NCBI RefSeq assembly: GCF_040373385.1
Contig: NZ_JBDXXH010000001.1
Span: forward strand, 135,191 to 199,190
From: Nitratidesulfovibrio sp.
Lineage (GTDB): Bacteria; Desulfobacterota; Desulfovibrionia; Desulfovibrionales; Desulfovibrionaceae
Reading direction: 5' to 3'
Length of the DNA: 64,000 bases
Every line of letters starts with the position of its first letter. Within the stretch, counting starts at the first letter, position 1. The position numbers were made by a program, and so were the translations under genes. The notes below the pieces were generated by a model that was not told where the DNA came from, ran no database searches, and saw only the letters and a list, made by a program, of their open reading frames with translations. Positions 1 to 10,573 of the stretch are shown here, piece after piece.

Positions 1-187
1 GCAGCCCGGAGGAGCACATCGGCGAGAAAGTCCCGGTGGTGACGACGTCGATTTCGCGGGCGGCCTTTTCCTTGCCCATTCGACGGACGGCCTCGGTCAT
101 CTCCTCGGCATTCAGAACCACGGCCTTGCCTTGGCGAATGCGTTCGTTGATTTCCGCGATCGTCTTGTTCACCTTGAAACTCGCCAT
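1..187 (-). CDS. DUF39 homocysteine biosynthesis protein, N-terminal part
   Basis: Partial gene running off the left edge; about 62 residues are visible. The ATG at 187 is preceded by GGAGGATAGCAAA, a good ribosome site. The N-terminus (MASFKVNKTIAEINERI) and the later TTGTFSPMCSSG segment match my memory of the DUF39/COG1900 family, which in methanogens and sulfate reducers takes part in making homocysteine from aspartate semialdehyde and a sulfur donor. Cys58 in the MCSSG motif would be the conserved sulfur-carrying cysteine of that family. The ferredoxin or NIL domain partner, if any, lies outside the window. Family is recognised; exact role is inferred. Confidence 0.75.
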   Translation of the reverse strand, partial: MASFKVNKTIAEINERIRQGKAVVLNAEEMTEAVRRMGKEKAAREIDVVTTGTFSPMCSSGL

Positions 188-239
188 TTTGCTATCCTCC
201 GTTGGTGGCGCGAGCGCCGTTTCATTACATCAGGATATC

Positions 240-268
240 AGCATATGGAAAAGCAGTCCGGATTGCAA
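240..268 (-). promoter_or_regulatory. Sigma-70 type promoter for the DUF39 gene
   Basis: On the minus strand TTGCAA (263-268) is followed after exactly 17 bases by TATGCT (240-245). It lies 53 bases upstream of the DUF39 start and just downstream of the terminator of the preceding gene, so placement is sensible. Read by eye only. Confidence 0.5.
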
Positions 269-273
269 CCCGC

Positions 274-303
274 AAAAAAAGGGGGGCCCTGTGCAGGCCC
301 CCC
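274..303 (-). terminator. Rho-independent terminator of the receiver-TPR gene
   Basis: Perfect 8-bp stem GGGGGGCC (281-288) / GGCCCCCC (296-303) with a 7-base loop, followed on the minus strand by seven T residues. It sits 50 bases past the stop codon of the receiver-TPR gene. Confidence 0.85.
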
Positions 304-354
304 GAAATCGGCAGATTGATCCGTGGGTAGATCGCCGGATCGGTCGGGAATCCC

Positions 355-1719
355 TCAGGATGATTGCCCCAATCGTTCCAGGGCCTGGCGCGCCAGTTCG
401 AAGTCCGGATCCAGTTCCAGCGCCACCTGCAGGCAGCGTTCGGCGTAGTCGCGCCCGCCCGCCCGCATGAACACGAGGCCCATGTTGAAGGCGATGGTCT
501 TGTCGCGCCGGGGCAGATCGGGGTTGATGGTCATGGCCTTCAGCATGTTGGACCGCGCGTCGCGGAATTCCTTGCCTTCGGCGAAGGCCATGGACATGTT
601 GTAGTACAGGTTTTCGTCGTCCGGCGCGATGCGCAGGGCCTTCTGGTACTCAATGGTGGCATCGCGCCACTTGCCCTGCTTGCGCAGGGCGATGCCCAGG
701 CGGTTGAAGGTGCCAAGGTCGCCCCGGTCCAGCATGTCGCCCTTGGCGTCCAGCGCCTTGCGCAGGAAGCGTTCCGCCCGTTCGGGGTCGCGCTCGCTGT
801 AGATGCTCGCGATGCGTTCGGAAATGTCGCCGATATAGGCCATGGCCTCGCGCGTGGCCTGGGTGACGGCCAGTTCGAAGAGCTCTTCGGCCCGTTCCTG
901 GTTGCCCATCTCCACATGGATCTCGCCCATGTCCACCTTGCGCTCCACGTTGAGGGGCGAGAGGCGGTCCAGCTTTTCCAGGTAGCCCAGTTGGGCCTCG
1001 TTGTCGCCGATCAGCTTGTTCAGGTCGGCCAGCTTCTTCAGCGGCTCCAGATACAGGTCGGCGTTGCGGCTGGCTTCCTCGAAGCATTCACGGGCGCGGT
1101 CCATCTTGCCCAGCGCCTGGTAGGCGTCGCCCATGACCAGCAGCCCGGCGGCGCTGTTGGGCTTCAGCTCCAGTATCTTGCGGCAGACCTTCAGCGCGCT
1201 TTCGTGCGACCCCTGCTGCACCATGGCCCGCGCCGTGTCGATGAGCTGGCCCAGCTTGCCCTGCGGCTTGATGGTGAAGGCGATCTTTTCGATCAGCGTG
1301 TTTACCGAAATGGGCTTGCTGATGAAGTTGTCCGCGCCGATTTCGTGCAGCAGCACCAGGCGCTGGCGCTCCGTCTCGCCGGTGAGGATGATGATTTTCA
1401 CGTCCGAGTAGGCGTTCTTGACCTGCCGGACAAGAATGCCGGTGTCGCGGCCTTCCAGCATGCGCTCCATGAACACCAGCACGTTTTTCTTGCGCATGGA
1501 GACATCACGGATGGACTTGATGATGTAGTCGGTGTTGGTGACCACCGAAAGGGCGTCCGTGGCGATGGCGAGATGCTTGGCAACCGTGTTGCGCAACAGC
1601 GAGATGAAGTTCTGGTCGTCGCTCACCACGAGGAAGTAGCCCTTCTTCTCGCTGATGAATTCGACGACGGTACTCTCGTACTGCTTCTGCTTGAGTTTCA
1701 GGTTGATGTTGCTCGCCAT
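355..1719 (-). CDS. Degenerate receiver domain plus tetratricopeptide repeats
   Basis: 454 residues from the ATG at 1719, chosen because AAGGAG lies directly upstream; the frame stays open further upstream but that part is only GC-rich read-through. Residues about 27-150 form a CheY-like receiver: the acidic pair D34/D35 and the K135 (ISKP) are present, but the phospho-acceptor position reads FMERML, with Glu85 in place of Asp. Residues about 160-454 are helical repeats of TPR type (for example ALKVCRKILELKPNSA, ALRIAPDDENLYYNMS). No output DNA-binding domain is seen, so a protein-protein scaffold role is likely. It stands alone with its own promoter and terminator. The Glu substitution may mimic constant phosphorylation; that is inference. 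Confidence 0.8.
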   Translation of the reverse strand: MASNINLKLKQKQYESTVVEFISEKKGYFLVVSDDQNFISLLRNTVAKHLAIATDALSVVTNTDYIIKSIRDVSMRKKNVLVFMERMLEGRDTGILVRQVKNAYSDVKIIILTGETERQRLVLLHEIGADNFISKPISVNTLIEKIAFTIKPQGKLGQLIDTARAMVQQGSHESALKVCRKILELKPNSAAGLLVMGDAYQALGKMDRARECFEEASRNADLYLEPLKKLADLNKLIGDNEAQLGYLEKLDRLSPLNVERKVDMGEIHVEMGNQERAEELFELAVTQATREAMAYIGDISERIASIYSERDPERAERFLRKALDAKGDMLDRGDLGTFNRLGIALRKQGKWRDATIEYQKALRIAPDDENLYYNMSMAFAEGKEFRDARSNMLKAMTINPDLPRRDKTIAFNMGLVFMRAGGRDYAERCLQVALELDPDFELARQALERLGQSS

Positions 1720-1800
1720 GCTTGCTCCTTGCGGCATGCATCCCCCCCCCGCAGAGGGCGCTGGCCTGTGGGTATGTCGTCCGTACCGGGCACGGGTGGG

Positions 1801-1829
1801 ACGGTAGGTACGCGTGCCGGGCTTGTCAA
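1801..1829 (-). promoter_or_regulatory. Sigma-70 type promoter for the receiver-TPR gene
   Basis: Minus-strand TTGACA (1824-1829), 17-base spacer, TACCGT (1801-1806), about 80 bases upstream of the start codon at 1719. The -35 box is a perfect consensus. Confidence 0.6.
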
Positions 1830-1835
1830 TCCGAT

Positions 1836-1876
1836 CGGTGGCTGACGCCGTTTGGGTAAGCGGTGGCTGACGGCGT
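1836..1876. repeat. 16-bp direct repeat
   Basis: CGGTGGCTGACGCCGT (1836-1851) and CGGTGGCTGACGGCGT (1861-1876) differ at one base and lie just upstream of the promoter at 1801-1829, where an activator or repressor could bind. Beyond this and the hairpin at 2117 I see nothing in 1830-2201. Confidence 0.5.
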
Positions 1877-2116
1877 CTGGGGAGGCGACGTCCGACGCCG
1901 TCCGGATACGCGACGACTGGTCCCGCCTGGAGGCATGCCTGGCATTGTCCCGCGCCCCCTCGCCGGACGATCCTGGCCTGTCCCCGGGTTCCCCCAGCCG
2001 GTTCCGGTGGTGAAGCGTCCGGGCGTCCTGCGGCCTGGGCTGTTCCCCCCACACTGCTCCGCCCGCAAGCCTAGCACAGTCCACGGGGCGTGGCGAGTCG
2101 TGCGGGTTCGCTCCCC

Positions 2117-2146
2117 ATGCCGCAGCCGTGCCGAAGGCTGCGGCAT
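2117..2146 (-). terminator. Hairpin downstream of gpmA
   Basis: Perfect 11-bp inverted repeat ATGCCGCAGCC / GGCTGCGGCAT with an 8-base loop, 55 bases past the gpmA stop. There is no T-run on the minus-strand side, so it may stabilise the 3' end rather than terminate by itself. Confidence 0.5.
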
Positions 2147-2201
2147 TTCGAGGACTGCGGGCCCCCCCTTCCGCGTGGCAGGGCGTCGCGCGTGTCCCCG
2201 G

Positions 2202-2951
2202 CTATTTCCGCGCCGCGCCCTGCGCCGCCACGGCCTTGGCCTTGGCCTCGGCCACTGTCGGGTCGCCAAGGTAACGGTGGCCCAGCGGGTGCAGTGTGCC
2301 GTCCAGCGTGTAGACCAGCGGCAACCCGGTGGGGATGTTCAGCTTGGTGACGGCGTCCGGGGTCATCCCGTCCAGGTGCATGACCAGGGCGCGCAGGCTG
2401 TTGCCATGGGCGGCCACCAACACCCGCCGCCCGGCCAGCACCTGCGGCGCGATGACGTCGTGCCAGTAGGGCAGCACGCGGGCCACGGTTTCCTTCAGGC
2501 TTTCGCTGGCGGGCAGCACGTCGGGGGCAAGGCCCGCGTAGCGGGCGTCCCCGGCGGGGTTGCGCGGGTCGTCGGGTGGCAGGGGCGGCGGCGGGGTGTC
2601 GTAGCTGCGCCGCCATTCGAATACCTGTTCCTCGCCGAAGCGGGCGGCGGTTTCCGCCTTGTCCAGCCCTTGCAGCCCGCCGTAGTGGCGCTCGTTGAGC
2701 CGCCAGTGCTTGTGCACCGGCAGCCAGGACAGCCCCATTTCGTGCTGCACGATGTACAGGGTGCGGATGGCCCGGGTAAGCACCGAAGTGTGGCAGACGT
2801 CGAAGGACAGCCCTTCGTCCGCCAGCAGGCGGGCGGCATCGCGCGCCTCCTGCTCGCCCTCGGGCGAAAGGTCCACGTCCGTCCAGCCGGTGAAGCGGTT
2901 TTCCAGGTTCCACGCGCTTTGCCCGTGGCGCAGAAGTACCAGCGTATGCAT
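2202..2951 (-). CDS. gpmA: 2,3-bisphosphoglycerate-dependent phosphoglycerate mutase
   Basis: 249 residues, the usual length for the dimeric/tetrameric cofactor-dependent enzyme that interconverts 3- and 2-phosphoglycerate in glycolysis. The phosphohistidine motif [10 protein letters not shown] places the catalytic His at residue 9; [10 protein letters not shown], the ERHYGGLQG segment and the second catalytic motif [10 protein letters not shown] are all intact. The ATG at 2951 has GGAGGG upstream. It is last in a run of minus-strand genes, 56 bases after the NtrX-like gene, so it may share that transcript. Confidence 0.93.
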   Translation of the reverse strand: MHTLVLLRHGQSAWNLENRFTGWTDVDLSPEGEQEARDAARLLADEGLSFDVCHTSVLTRAIRTLYIVQHEMGLSWLPVHKHWRLNERHYGGLQGLDKAETAARFGEEQVFEWRRSYDTPPPPLPPDDPRNPAGDARYAGLAPDVLPASESLKETVARVLPYWHDVIAPQVLAGRRVLVAAHGNSLRALVMHLDGMTPDAVTKLNIPTGLPLVYTLDGTLHPLGHRYLGDPTVAEAKAKAVAAQGAARK

Positions 2952-3007
2952 GTGCCCTCCCGTCGGCCGGTATGCAGCCGGTGCGCGTGCCCGTGGCGGG
3001 CGCCCGG

Positions 3008-4480
<1,473 letters not shown>

Positions 4481-4514
4481 GGCGTGTCCGGTTGCGGGTG
4501 CGGAAAGGTGGTGA

Positions 4515-6011
4515 TCAGGAAAGGATGAAGCCGTCGTGGAACAGGCTGACGCACACGTCCACCATGTTGCGGTCGTACCGCGTGCCGCGCCCGGCGGCAA
4601 TCTCCGCCAGGGCCGGGCCCAGCCCCAGCGAGGCGCGGTAGGGACGGTGCGAGGACATGGCCTCCACCACGTCGGCCACGGCCAGGATGCGCGCCTCGGG
4701 CAGGATGGCCTCGTCCGAAAGGCCGTTGGGGTAGCCGGTGCCGTCCAGCCGCTCGTGGTGTTGCAGCACGATCTGGGCCACCGGCCAGGGGAATTCGATT
4801 TCCTTCAGGATGTCGTAGCCCACCTGGCTGTGGGTGCGCATGATGCCCATTTCCAGGTCGGACAGGCGAGTGGGCTTGGCCAGAATTTCCGCCGGGATGT
4901 GGATTTTGCCGATGTCGTGCAGCATGCCCGCCACGCGCAGTCCTTCCAGCCGTTCGCCCGAAAGGCCCACCCGCACGGCCATGGCGTGGGCCAGTTCCGC
5001 CACGCGCGCCTGGTGGCCCGCCGTATACGGGTCGCGCTTTTCGGAGGCGGTGGCCAGGGCGGAAACGGTCTGGCGCAGGGTACGGCGCAAGTCCTCGACG
5101 CTGCGGCGCAGGGCCGCCTCCGACTGGCGGCGTTCGGTGATGTCGCGGAACACCAGCACCGTTCCCACCCGGTGTCCATCGGGGTCGGCCAGGGGCGAGG
5201 CGCTCATCTCTATGGGGTGCGCGCGGCCATCAGGGCCGTGCACGAAGGCTTCGGTCATGGCCGTCGGCCCCGAGTGCGCGGGGGAAGTGAAGGCACCCGT
5301 GGAGGCGGGCAGCCCCGACACTCCCGACAGGCCCGACAGGCCCGACATTTCCGACAGGCCCGGCAGGCCCGCAGGGGCGGGGGGGACGGCACTCGGCAAA
5401 GGCTGGGCCAGCAGGTCGTTGGGGTCTTGCAGGCCGTGCCCGTTGCCGTTGGGCCGGATGTCCACGTGGTCCGCGAAATGGCGATCGATGCAGGTATGGT
5501 GGTCTGCACCGGTCATGGCTTCGGCACTGGCGTTGATGTAAGTGATGCGGCCGTGGCGGTCCACGGTGAGCACCGCGTCGGCGATGGAGCGCAGGGTGGT
5601 GGCGAACCAGCGTTCCTTGCGCCGGGTTTCGTGATCCATCTGGTGCTTGTACAGCGCCATCTCGATGCTCGTGCGCAGGTCGCGGTCTTCGAAGGGCTTC
5701 AGCAGGTAGCCGAAGGGCTCGGTGATCTTGGCGCGTTGCAGGGTTTCCGGATCCTCGTGCGCGGTCATGTAGATGACGGGCACGGCGTGCTGGGCCAGAA
5801 TGCGCCCGGCGGCATCAATGCCGTCCATGCCCGCGCCGAGCACGATGTCCATCAGCACGAGGTCGGGCTTTTCGGCACGGGCCACTTCCACGGCCTGCTC
5901 GCCGCTGGTGGCCAGCACCGGTTCGCCGTAGCCGAGCGACCGCAGCCTGCGGCGCATGTCCAGCGCCGAAACGGGTTCGTCCTCGACCAGTAGTATCTTG
6001 CAGTATGCCAT
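4515..6011 (-). CDS. Response regulator with PAS and HD-GYP domains
   Basis: 498 residues from the ATG at 6011 (GGAGCGGGC upstream). A receiver (about 5-125, Asp55 in VLMDIVLGAGMDG) is followed by a PAS-like region (ITYINASAEAMTG ... VLVFRDITERR) and an HD-GYP domain (about 345-498) with HDIGKIHIP and HHERLDGTGYP, the signature of cyclic-di-GMP phosphodiesterases. The PAS domain is interrupted by a low-complexity stretch built from GLSEMSGLSGLSGVSGL-type triplet repeats (DNA about 5310-5370). Thirty-four bases separate it from the downstream NtrX-like gene. Likely a regulated c-di-GMP hydrolase; activity is inferred from intact motifs. Confidence 0.87.
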   Translation of the reverse strand: MAYCKILLVEDEPVSALDMRRRLRSLGYGEPVLATSGEQAVEVARAEKPDLVLMDIVLGAGMDGIDAAGRILAQHAVPVIYMTAHEDPETLQRAKITEPFGYLLKPFEDRDLRTSIEMALYKHQMDHETRRKERWFATTLRSIADAVLTVDRHGRITYINASAEAMTGADHHTCIDRHFADHVDIRPNGNGHGLQDPNDLLAQPLPSAVPPAPAGLPGLSEMSGLSGLSGVSGLPASTGAFTSPAHSGPTAMTEAFVHGPDGRAHPIEMSASPLADPDGHRVGTVLVFRDITERRQSEAALRRSVEDLRRTLRQTVSALATASEKRDPYTAGHQARVAELAHAMAVRVGLSGERLEGLRVAGMLHDIGKIHIPAEILAKPTRLSDLEMGIMRTHSQVGYDILKEIEFPWPVAQIVLQHHERLDGTGYPNGLSDEAILPEARILAVADVVEAMSSHRPYRASLGLGPALAEIAAGRGTRYDRNMVDVCVSLFHDGFILS

Positions 6012-6072
6012 GCCCGCTCCGGAGCTGTGGAATGTCATGTTTCGCGCCGGGAAGCGCCCGGTGCGAGGGGCG

Positions 6073-7005
6073 TCAGGCCGCCAGCAGGTCCGCCAGCGCT
6101 GCGTGCAACGTGGGGAACCGGAACGCGTAGCCGCAATCGGCCAGCCGGTCCGGCGGGGCCACCTGTCCGGCCAGCAGGGCTTCTTCCGCCAGTTGACCAA
6201 TGACCAGCCGCAGGACGAAGGCGGGCGCGGGAAGCGCGGGCAGCCAGGCCGGGCGCCTCATAACGCGGTTCAGTTCCGCCGTGAACCCGGCGTTGTCCAC
6301 GGCCTGCGGCGCGGCAAGGTTGTACGGGCCGGAGCAGGCCGGGCTATCCAGCAGGTGCAGGATGGCCCCCACCTCGTCCGCCAGGTGTATCCACGGGAAC
6401 GCTTGCCTGCCGGTGCCCAGCGGACCGCCCAGCCAAGCCCGGAACGCGGGCAGCATGCGCTCCAACGCGCCCCCGGCGCCCAGCACCACCCCGCTGCGGA
6501 TGATGCAGCGCCGCACGCCCATGGTCTGGGCCGGGGCGGACGAAGCCTCCCACCGGGCGCAGGTTTCCGCCAGAAATCCGGCCCCGGGCGGGTCGCCTTC
6601 GCCGCAGCGCGGGGCGGTGGCCATGTCGGGCCAGGCGCCATAATACCCCACCGCCGAAGCCTGCACCAGCACCGCCGGAAGCCCGGCACCGTTCATGGCG
6701 CCCAGCGCAGCGGCCACGGCCTGTCCCGCCGCCACGCGGCTGTCCACGATGCGTGCCTTGCGCTGCGGGGTCCAGCGGCCACCGGCAATGTTCTCGCCCA
6801 GCAGGTTGACCACCGCCTGGGCGTTCTCCAGCAGGCGGGCCAGCGGTTCCGGGTCGCGACCGTTCCAGGGGGCATGGACGACGCCTTGCGTGCCGGTGGC
6901 GCGCGGCGCGCGCGAAGGCACGGTGACCGCATCGCCCCGTGCCAGAAGGGCACGGGCAAGGGCCGAACCGATGAAGCCCGAGCCGCCAAGGATGACGACG
7001 TGCAT
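6073..7005 (-). CDS. SDR-type nucleoside-diphosphate-sugar epimerase (TIGR01777 family)
   Basis: 310 residues starting MHVVILGGSGFIGSALARALL, the Rossmann dinucleotide-binding motif GGSGFIGS at the very N-terminus. The body fits the YfcH/TIGR01777 group of extended short-chain dehydrogenases, whose substrates are largely unknown, and ends with the usual C-terminal DUF1731-like segment (VLPALPAPAFVLRLVIGQLAEEALL, GYAFRFPTLHAALADLL). It lies between the NtrY-like kinase (93 bases upstream) and the HD-GYP regulator, so it is probably co-transcribed with signalling genes, without an evident metabolic reason. Confidence 0.8.
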   Translation of the reverse strand: MHVVILGGSGFIGSALARALLARGDAVTVPSRAPRATGTQGVVHAPWNGRDPEPLARLLENAQAVVNLLGENIAGGRWTPQRKARIVDSRVAAGQAVAAALGAMNGAGLPAVLVQASAVGYYGAWPDMATAPRCGEGDPPGAGFLAETCARWEASSAPAQTMGVRRCIIRSGVVLGAGGALERMLPAFRAWLGGPLGTGRQAFPWIHLADEVGAILHLLDSPACSGPYNLAAPQAVDNAGFTAELNRVMRRPAWLPALPAPAFVLRLVIGQLAEEALLAGQVAPPDRLADCGYAFRFPTLHAALADLLAA

Positions 7006-7098
7006 GCGGAAACTCCCGTGGCGTGCGCCGAGGACGGCGGGGAAAGGGGCCGCGTCCGCGCACCATGCGCGGTGCGCGGAGCCCCGGTATACGTTCCC

Positions 7099-9447
7099 TT
7101 ATGCCACAGGAAGCTCGACGGTGACAACGGTACCGGGAGTAACAGGGGTACCGGAGGCGCGCTGTGCGCGGGGGGCGGCATGGGCGCGCACGTAGCCGCG
7201 ATGGTCCGAGACCACCGACTTCACGATGGTCAGGCCAAGGCCGGTGCCACCCTTCTTGCGCGAGAAATAGGGCTCGAACAGGCGCGAACGCTCTTCCGGC
7301 GTCAGGCCGGGGCCGTTGTCGGCCACGTCCACCCGCACCAGGTTCAGGGCCGTGTTGTGCACGGCGGTGATGGTCACCGCGCCGTCATCGCGGCCTTGCA
7401 GCACCTCTGCCGCGTTGGTCAGGATGTTCAGGAAGGCCCGGTGCAGCGCTTCCTGGTCCATGGGCAGTACCGGCAGCGGCGCGGGGATGTCCAGCGTCCA
7501 CGAGATGTAGCTGTGGCTGTTGCGGAACAGGGCGGTCAGTTCCTCCAGCAGCGGGGTAAGGTTGCCGGGTCTGGGGGTTACCTCCGGCAGCTTGGCGAAG
7601 GCCGAGAATTCCTCCACCATTTGTTGCAGGTGCTCCACCTGGCGCACGATGAGGTCGGTGCACTGTCCGAACACCGGGTCGTTCACGGTGCCGGCGAACT
7701 TGCGCTCCAGCCGCTGGGCGGAAAGCTTGATGGGGGTGAGGGGGTTCTTGATCTCGTGGGCGATGCGCCGCGCCACCTCGCGCCAGGCGGCCATGCGCTG
7801 CATGCGTTCCAGTTCGGTGATGTCCTCGAACACGGCCACCGCGCCCCGGTACTCGCCTTCGGGGGTGGTAAGGCTGACGGCGGTCAGCAGCAGCTTCAGG
7901 GCGCGGTCGCCCTTGCCGTATTCAACCTGGCGCTGCCAGCGGCGGCCGGGGCGCAAGCGCACCTCGTCCAGCATCTCGCGGTTCAGGGCCGCGTCTTCGT
8001 CGGAAAGCAGTTCCCGGGGGTCGCGGCCCACGATGTCCCTGGGTTCCACCCCGAACATGGTGCAGGCGGCGGCGTTGATGGTGGCCACCCGGTCGTCCGG
8101 CCCGAACGAGATCACCCCCGCCGTGATGTTGTCGAGCACGGTGGCGATGTACCGGCTGCGTTCGCCTATCTCCACGTTTTGCAGGGCCAGCATTTCGTTC
8201 ACGTCGGTGAGCCGGGTGCGGCTGACGGAAAGGTCTTCGGCCATGCGGTTGAACGAGCGCACCAGCAGACCCAGTTCGTCGGTGGACACGTCCTCCAGCC
8301 GGAAGGCCAGGTCGCCCCGCGCGATGCGCTCGGTGCCTTCTGCCAGGGCCAGGATGGGCGCGGTAAGTTCCTTGGACAGCCGGAAACCGAACCAGATGGC
8401 GCCCAGGATGATCAGCACGCTGAGCACCGCGAGGATGAACAGGAACGAGACCTTCAACGGGCGCTTCAGTGTCTTCAGTTTCTTGTAGTCGTCGAAGCCC
8501 TGGGCGATGCGCTCGAGCTTCAGCATCACCCCCTCGCCGATGGATTCGCCCACCACAAGGTAGCCGGTGCGACCACCGTCAACGGCCAGCACCCCGAAGA
8601 CATAGTCGGCGCTCTCACCCTTCCACAGCAGCGACACATAGCGCTGCGAGGCCGCCTGGTCCCAGGCTATCCTGCGGCGTGCCTCTTTCCAGGTGGGTGC
8701 CAGGTCCGGCGGGGCGTGCCAGTTCTGCTCCACCTGGCCGGGGGTGACGACCCCGGTCAGCGACAGGCCGTATTCCTTGCGTTTGCGTTCCAGCAGGGCG
8801 TCCATGGCCTGACCGCCCCAGGTCAGGTGGCGGTCGGCTATTTCGGCCACGATGGATTCGCCGCGCGCGCGCAGCCGGTCGGCGGAGGCGGTGTAGAAGC
8901 TGCGCCCCACGTCCAGCGCGCTGTCCAGCGAGATTTCCACCTGATTGTTGAACCAGTAGTCCACCGAGGTGCCCACCACCCGGTTTGATGCCAGGAACAT
9001 GATTACCGTGGGCACCAGGGACAGGGCCATGAAGGCCAGCACCAACCGGGTACGCAGGTGCGATCCGAACACCCGGCGGCGCCGTTCGAGGATCAGCTTG
9101 ACCCCGTTGCGCAGCACGATGAACAGCACCACCAGCAACAGGATGAAGTTGATGTTCAGCAAGACGAGGAAGACGTAGGAATCGACGCCGAACAGGTTCA
9201 GTTCGACCCAGGTGGCCACCAGCATGCCCACCAGCACGCCCGCCGCCACGTAGATTTCGCGCTGGCGGCGCTTGCGTTCACGCGAATCGGTGGGGCTTAC
9301 CCGGATGATGCGCGGAAAGTCCGTGGCGTCGTGCGGATTTGGCGGGGCGGAGGCACCGACGGCATCGTGCCCGTTCGGCTGTCCGGCTGGCGGCTGACCG
9401 TTCGGCTGTCCGGAGGGCTGGTCGGGCGTTACGGTACGGCGGGCCAT
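7099..9447 (-). CDS. NtrY-like membrane sensor histidine kinase
   Basis: 782 residues. A Gln/Pro-rich cytoplasmic N-terminus precedes membrane segments near 66-85, 92-112 and 137-152, a periplasmic region, a further membrane segment near 340-360, a HAMP linker, a PAS domain (ATVLDNITAGVISFGPDDRVATINA), HisKA with HEIKNPLTPIKLS (phospho-acceptor His564) and an ATPase domain ending in GGTGLGLTIVKSVV. This is the NtrY layout. It begins 14 bases after the DUF4390 stop and heads a run containing the NtrX-like regulator. The signal it senses is not evident from sequence. Confidence 0.87.
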   Translation of the reverse strand: MARRTVTPDQPSGQPNGQPPAGQPNGHDAVGASAPPNPHDATDFPRIIRVSPTDSRERKRRQREIYVAAGVLVGMLVATWVELNLFGVDSYVFLVLLNINFILLLVVLFIVLRNGVKLILERRRRVFGSHLRTRLVLAFMALSLVPTVIMFLASNRVVGTSVDYWFNNQVEISLDSALDVGRSFYTASADRLRARGESIVAEIADRHLTWGGQAMDALLERKRKEYGLSLTGVVTPGQVEQNWHAPPDLAPTWKEARRRIAWDQAASQRYVSLLWKGESADYVFGVLAVDGGRTGYLVVGESIGEGVMLKLERIAQGFDDYKKLKTLKRPLKVSFLFILAVLSVLIILGAIWFGFRLSKELTAPILALAEGTERIARGDLAFRLEDVSTDELGLLVRSFNRMAEDLSVSRTRLTDVNEMLALQNVEIGERSRYIATVLDNITAGVISFGPDDRVATINAAACTMFGVEPRDIVGRDPRELLSDEDAALNREMLDEVRLRPGRRWQRQVEYGKGDRALKLLLTAVSLTTPEGEYRGAVAVFEDITELERMQRMAAWREVARRIAHEIKNPLTPIKLSAQRLERKFAGTVNDPVFGQCTDLIVRQVEHLQQMVEEFSAFAKLPEVTPRPGNLTPLLEELTALFRNSHSYISWTLDIPAPLPVLPMDQEALHRAFLNILTNAAEVLQGRDDGAVTITAVHNTALNLVRVDVADNGPGLTPEERSRLFEPYFSRKKGGTGLGLTIVKSVVSDHRGYVRAHAAPRAQRASGTPVTPGTVVTVELPVA

Positions 9448-9461
9448 GGGGAGGCGGGGGG

Positions 9462-10130
9462 TCAGTAGGTGAAGTCCTGCGTGAAGGTCGCGTCGGGCAC
9501 GACTTCCCAGGACCAGAAGAACAGGGTGCGGGAAAGCCAGGGCGGCACGTCGGTATGGCGCAGGGACAGGGCCAGCGAAACCCGGTGCGGCTCGCCCTTT
9601 TCAAGCTCGGCGATGGGGGCCAGCGGCAGCACCAGGCGCTTCCAGGTGCCCTCCAGCAGGCGGGTAAGATTCTTGTCGCGCCAAGGGGCCTCGCGGCCTT
9701 CCAGGCGCAGTTCGAACTCGCGGGTCAGGGTGTCGTGCCGCAGGACGCAGGCAAAGGCCTTTTCCGCCAGGGTCACGTCGGGCAGCACGCCCCGGCGCCG
9801 GGTGAGCGTGGCGGTGCCGCGCAGTTCCATCTCGGCGCCGTCCTTCAGCAGGTCACGCAGGCCGTCGGGGTCATCCACGCCCACGCCCAGGCGCAGCACC
9901 AGGGTGCCGTCGCGGGTTTCGATGGCGAAGGTGTCGAGCACGAACTGGCGGGGGGGCGCGGCCTGCGCCAGCGGGGGTGCGGGCAGCAGGAAAAGGGCTA
10001 GCAGGGCGAACAGGAGCAGCGGGGCGGCAAGGCCGCCGGGTGCGGACAAGGCGCGCACGCCGAAAGGCCGGACCGGAGCGGGCCGGTGCGGCTGATGGGG
10101 GGAATGGCGAAGCTGGGAGTGCGGCGGCAT
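9462..10130 (-). CDS. DUF4390 family exported protein
   Basis: 222 residues from the ATG at 10130 (AGGACACGCA upstream); an ATG 16 codons earlier is possible. A long proline/arginine-rich N-terminus leads to a hydrophobic stretch (LLLFALLALFLLPAPPLAQA) that looks like a signal peptide or membrane anchor, followed by a beta-rich body typical of DUF4390 (LRLGVGVDDPDGLRDLLKDGAEMEL; WLSRTLFFWSWE). The family has no established function but in proteobacteria usually stands next to an NtrY-type kinase, as here, and may modulate it on the outside of the inner membrane. Confidence 0.7.
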   Translation of the reverse strand: MPPHSQLRHSPHQPHRPAPVRPFGVRALSAPGGLAAPLLLFALLALFLLPAPPLAQAAPPRQFVLDTFAIETRDGTLVLRLGVGVDDPDGLRDLLKDGAEMELRGTATLTRRRGVLPDVTLAEKAFACVLRHDTLTREFELRLEGREAPWRDKNLTRLLEGTWKRLVLPLAPIAELEKGEPHRVSLALSLRHTDVPPWLSRTLFFWSWEVVPDATFTQDFTY

Positions 10131-10526
10131 TGCGTGTCCTTGTCGTGGATGCCCGCTCAAGGCACCACGTTTTCGCACAGCCGGGGAATGATGGCAAGAC
10201 GGTGACGGGGGGGGGGGTGGGGGGGAAGGGAGATGGGGAGGGTGAAGGAGAGGGGGAAGTGTTGCGCGTTGTTGGGACGGCTTCTACGAAGACGGTCGTG
10301 CCCTGTTGGATGCGCTTGATTTCGTTATGCCTCCGGCGGGGAATGAATGGAGATGCGCCTTGATGAGCACGACCTCTACGAAGACACGCCAGCCCTGCTG
10401 ATTGCCCTTGATTTCGTTATGCCTCCGGCGGGCAAGGGGCCATTGAGCGATGGCCCCTTGCATCCCCGCGCTCCAGGGGGGCTTCGCCACCCCTGGACCC
10501 CCGGTGTTTCTTGCGCGGCGTCCCTG

Positions 10527-10573
10527 CGGCGGCAGCTTCCCTCGGCCAAAGCGCCTTCGGGCGATCTGCCGCC
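10527..10573 (-). repeat. Structured repeat copy 1 (type I)
   Basis: Read on the minus strand: stem GGCGGCAG, internal loop ATCGCCCGAA, inner hairpin, GGGAAG, closing stem CTGCCGCC. The 8-bp outer stem is perfect. Confidence 0.7.

Noticed and set aside
1720..2052. N-terminal extension of the receiver-TPR protein to 2052
   Set aside because: It would cross the promoter at 1801-1829, and the ATG at 1719 has a far better ribosome site.
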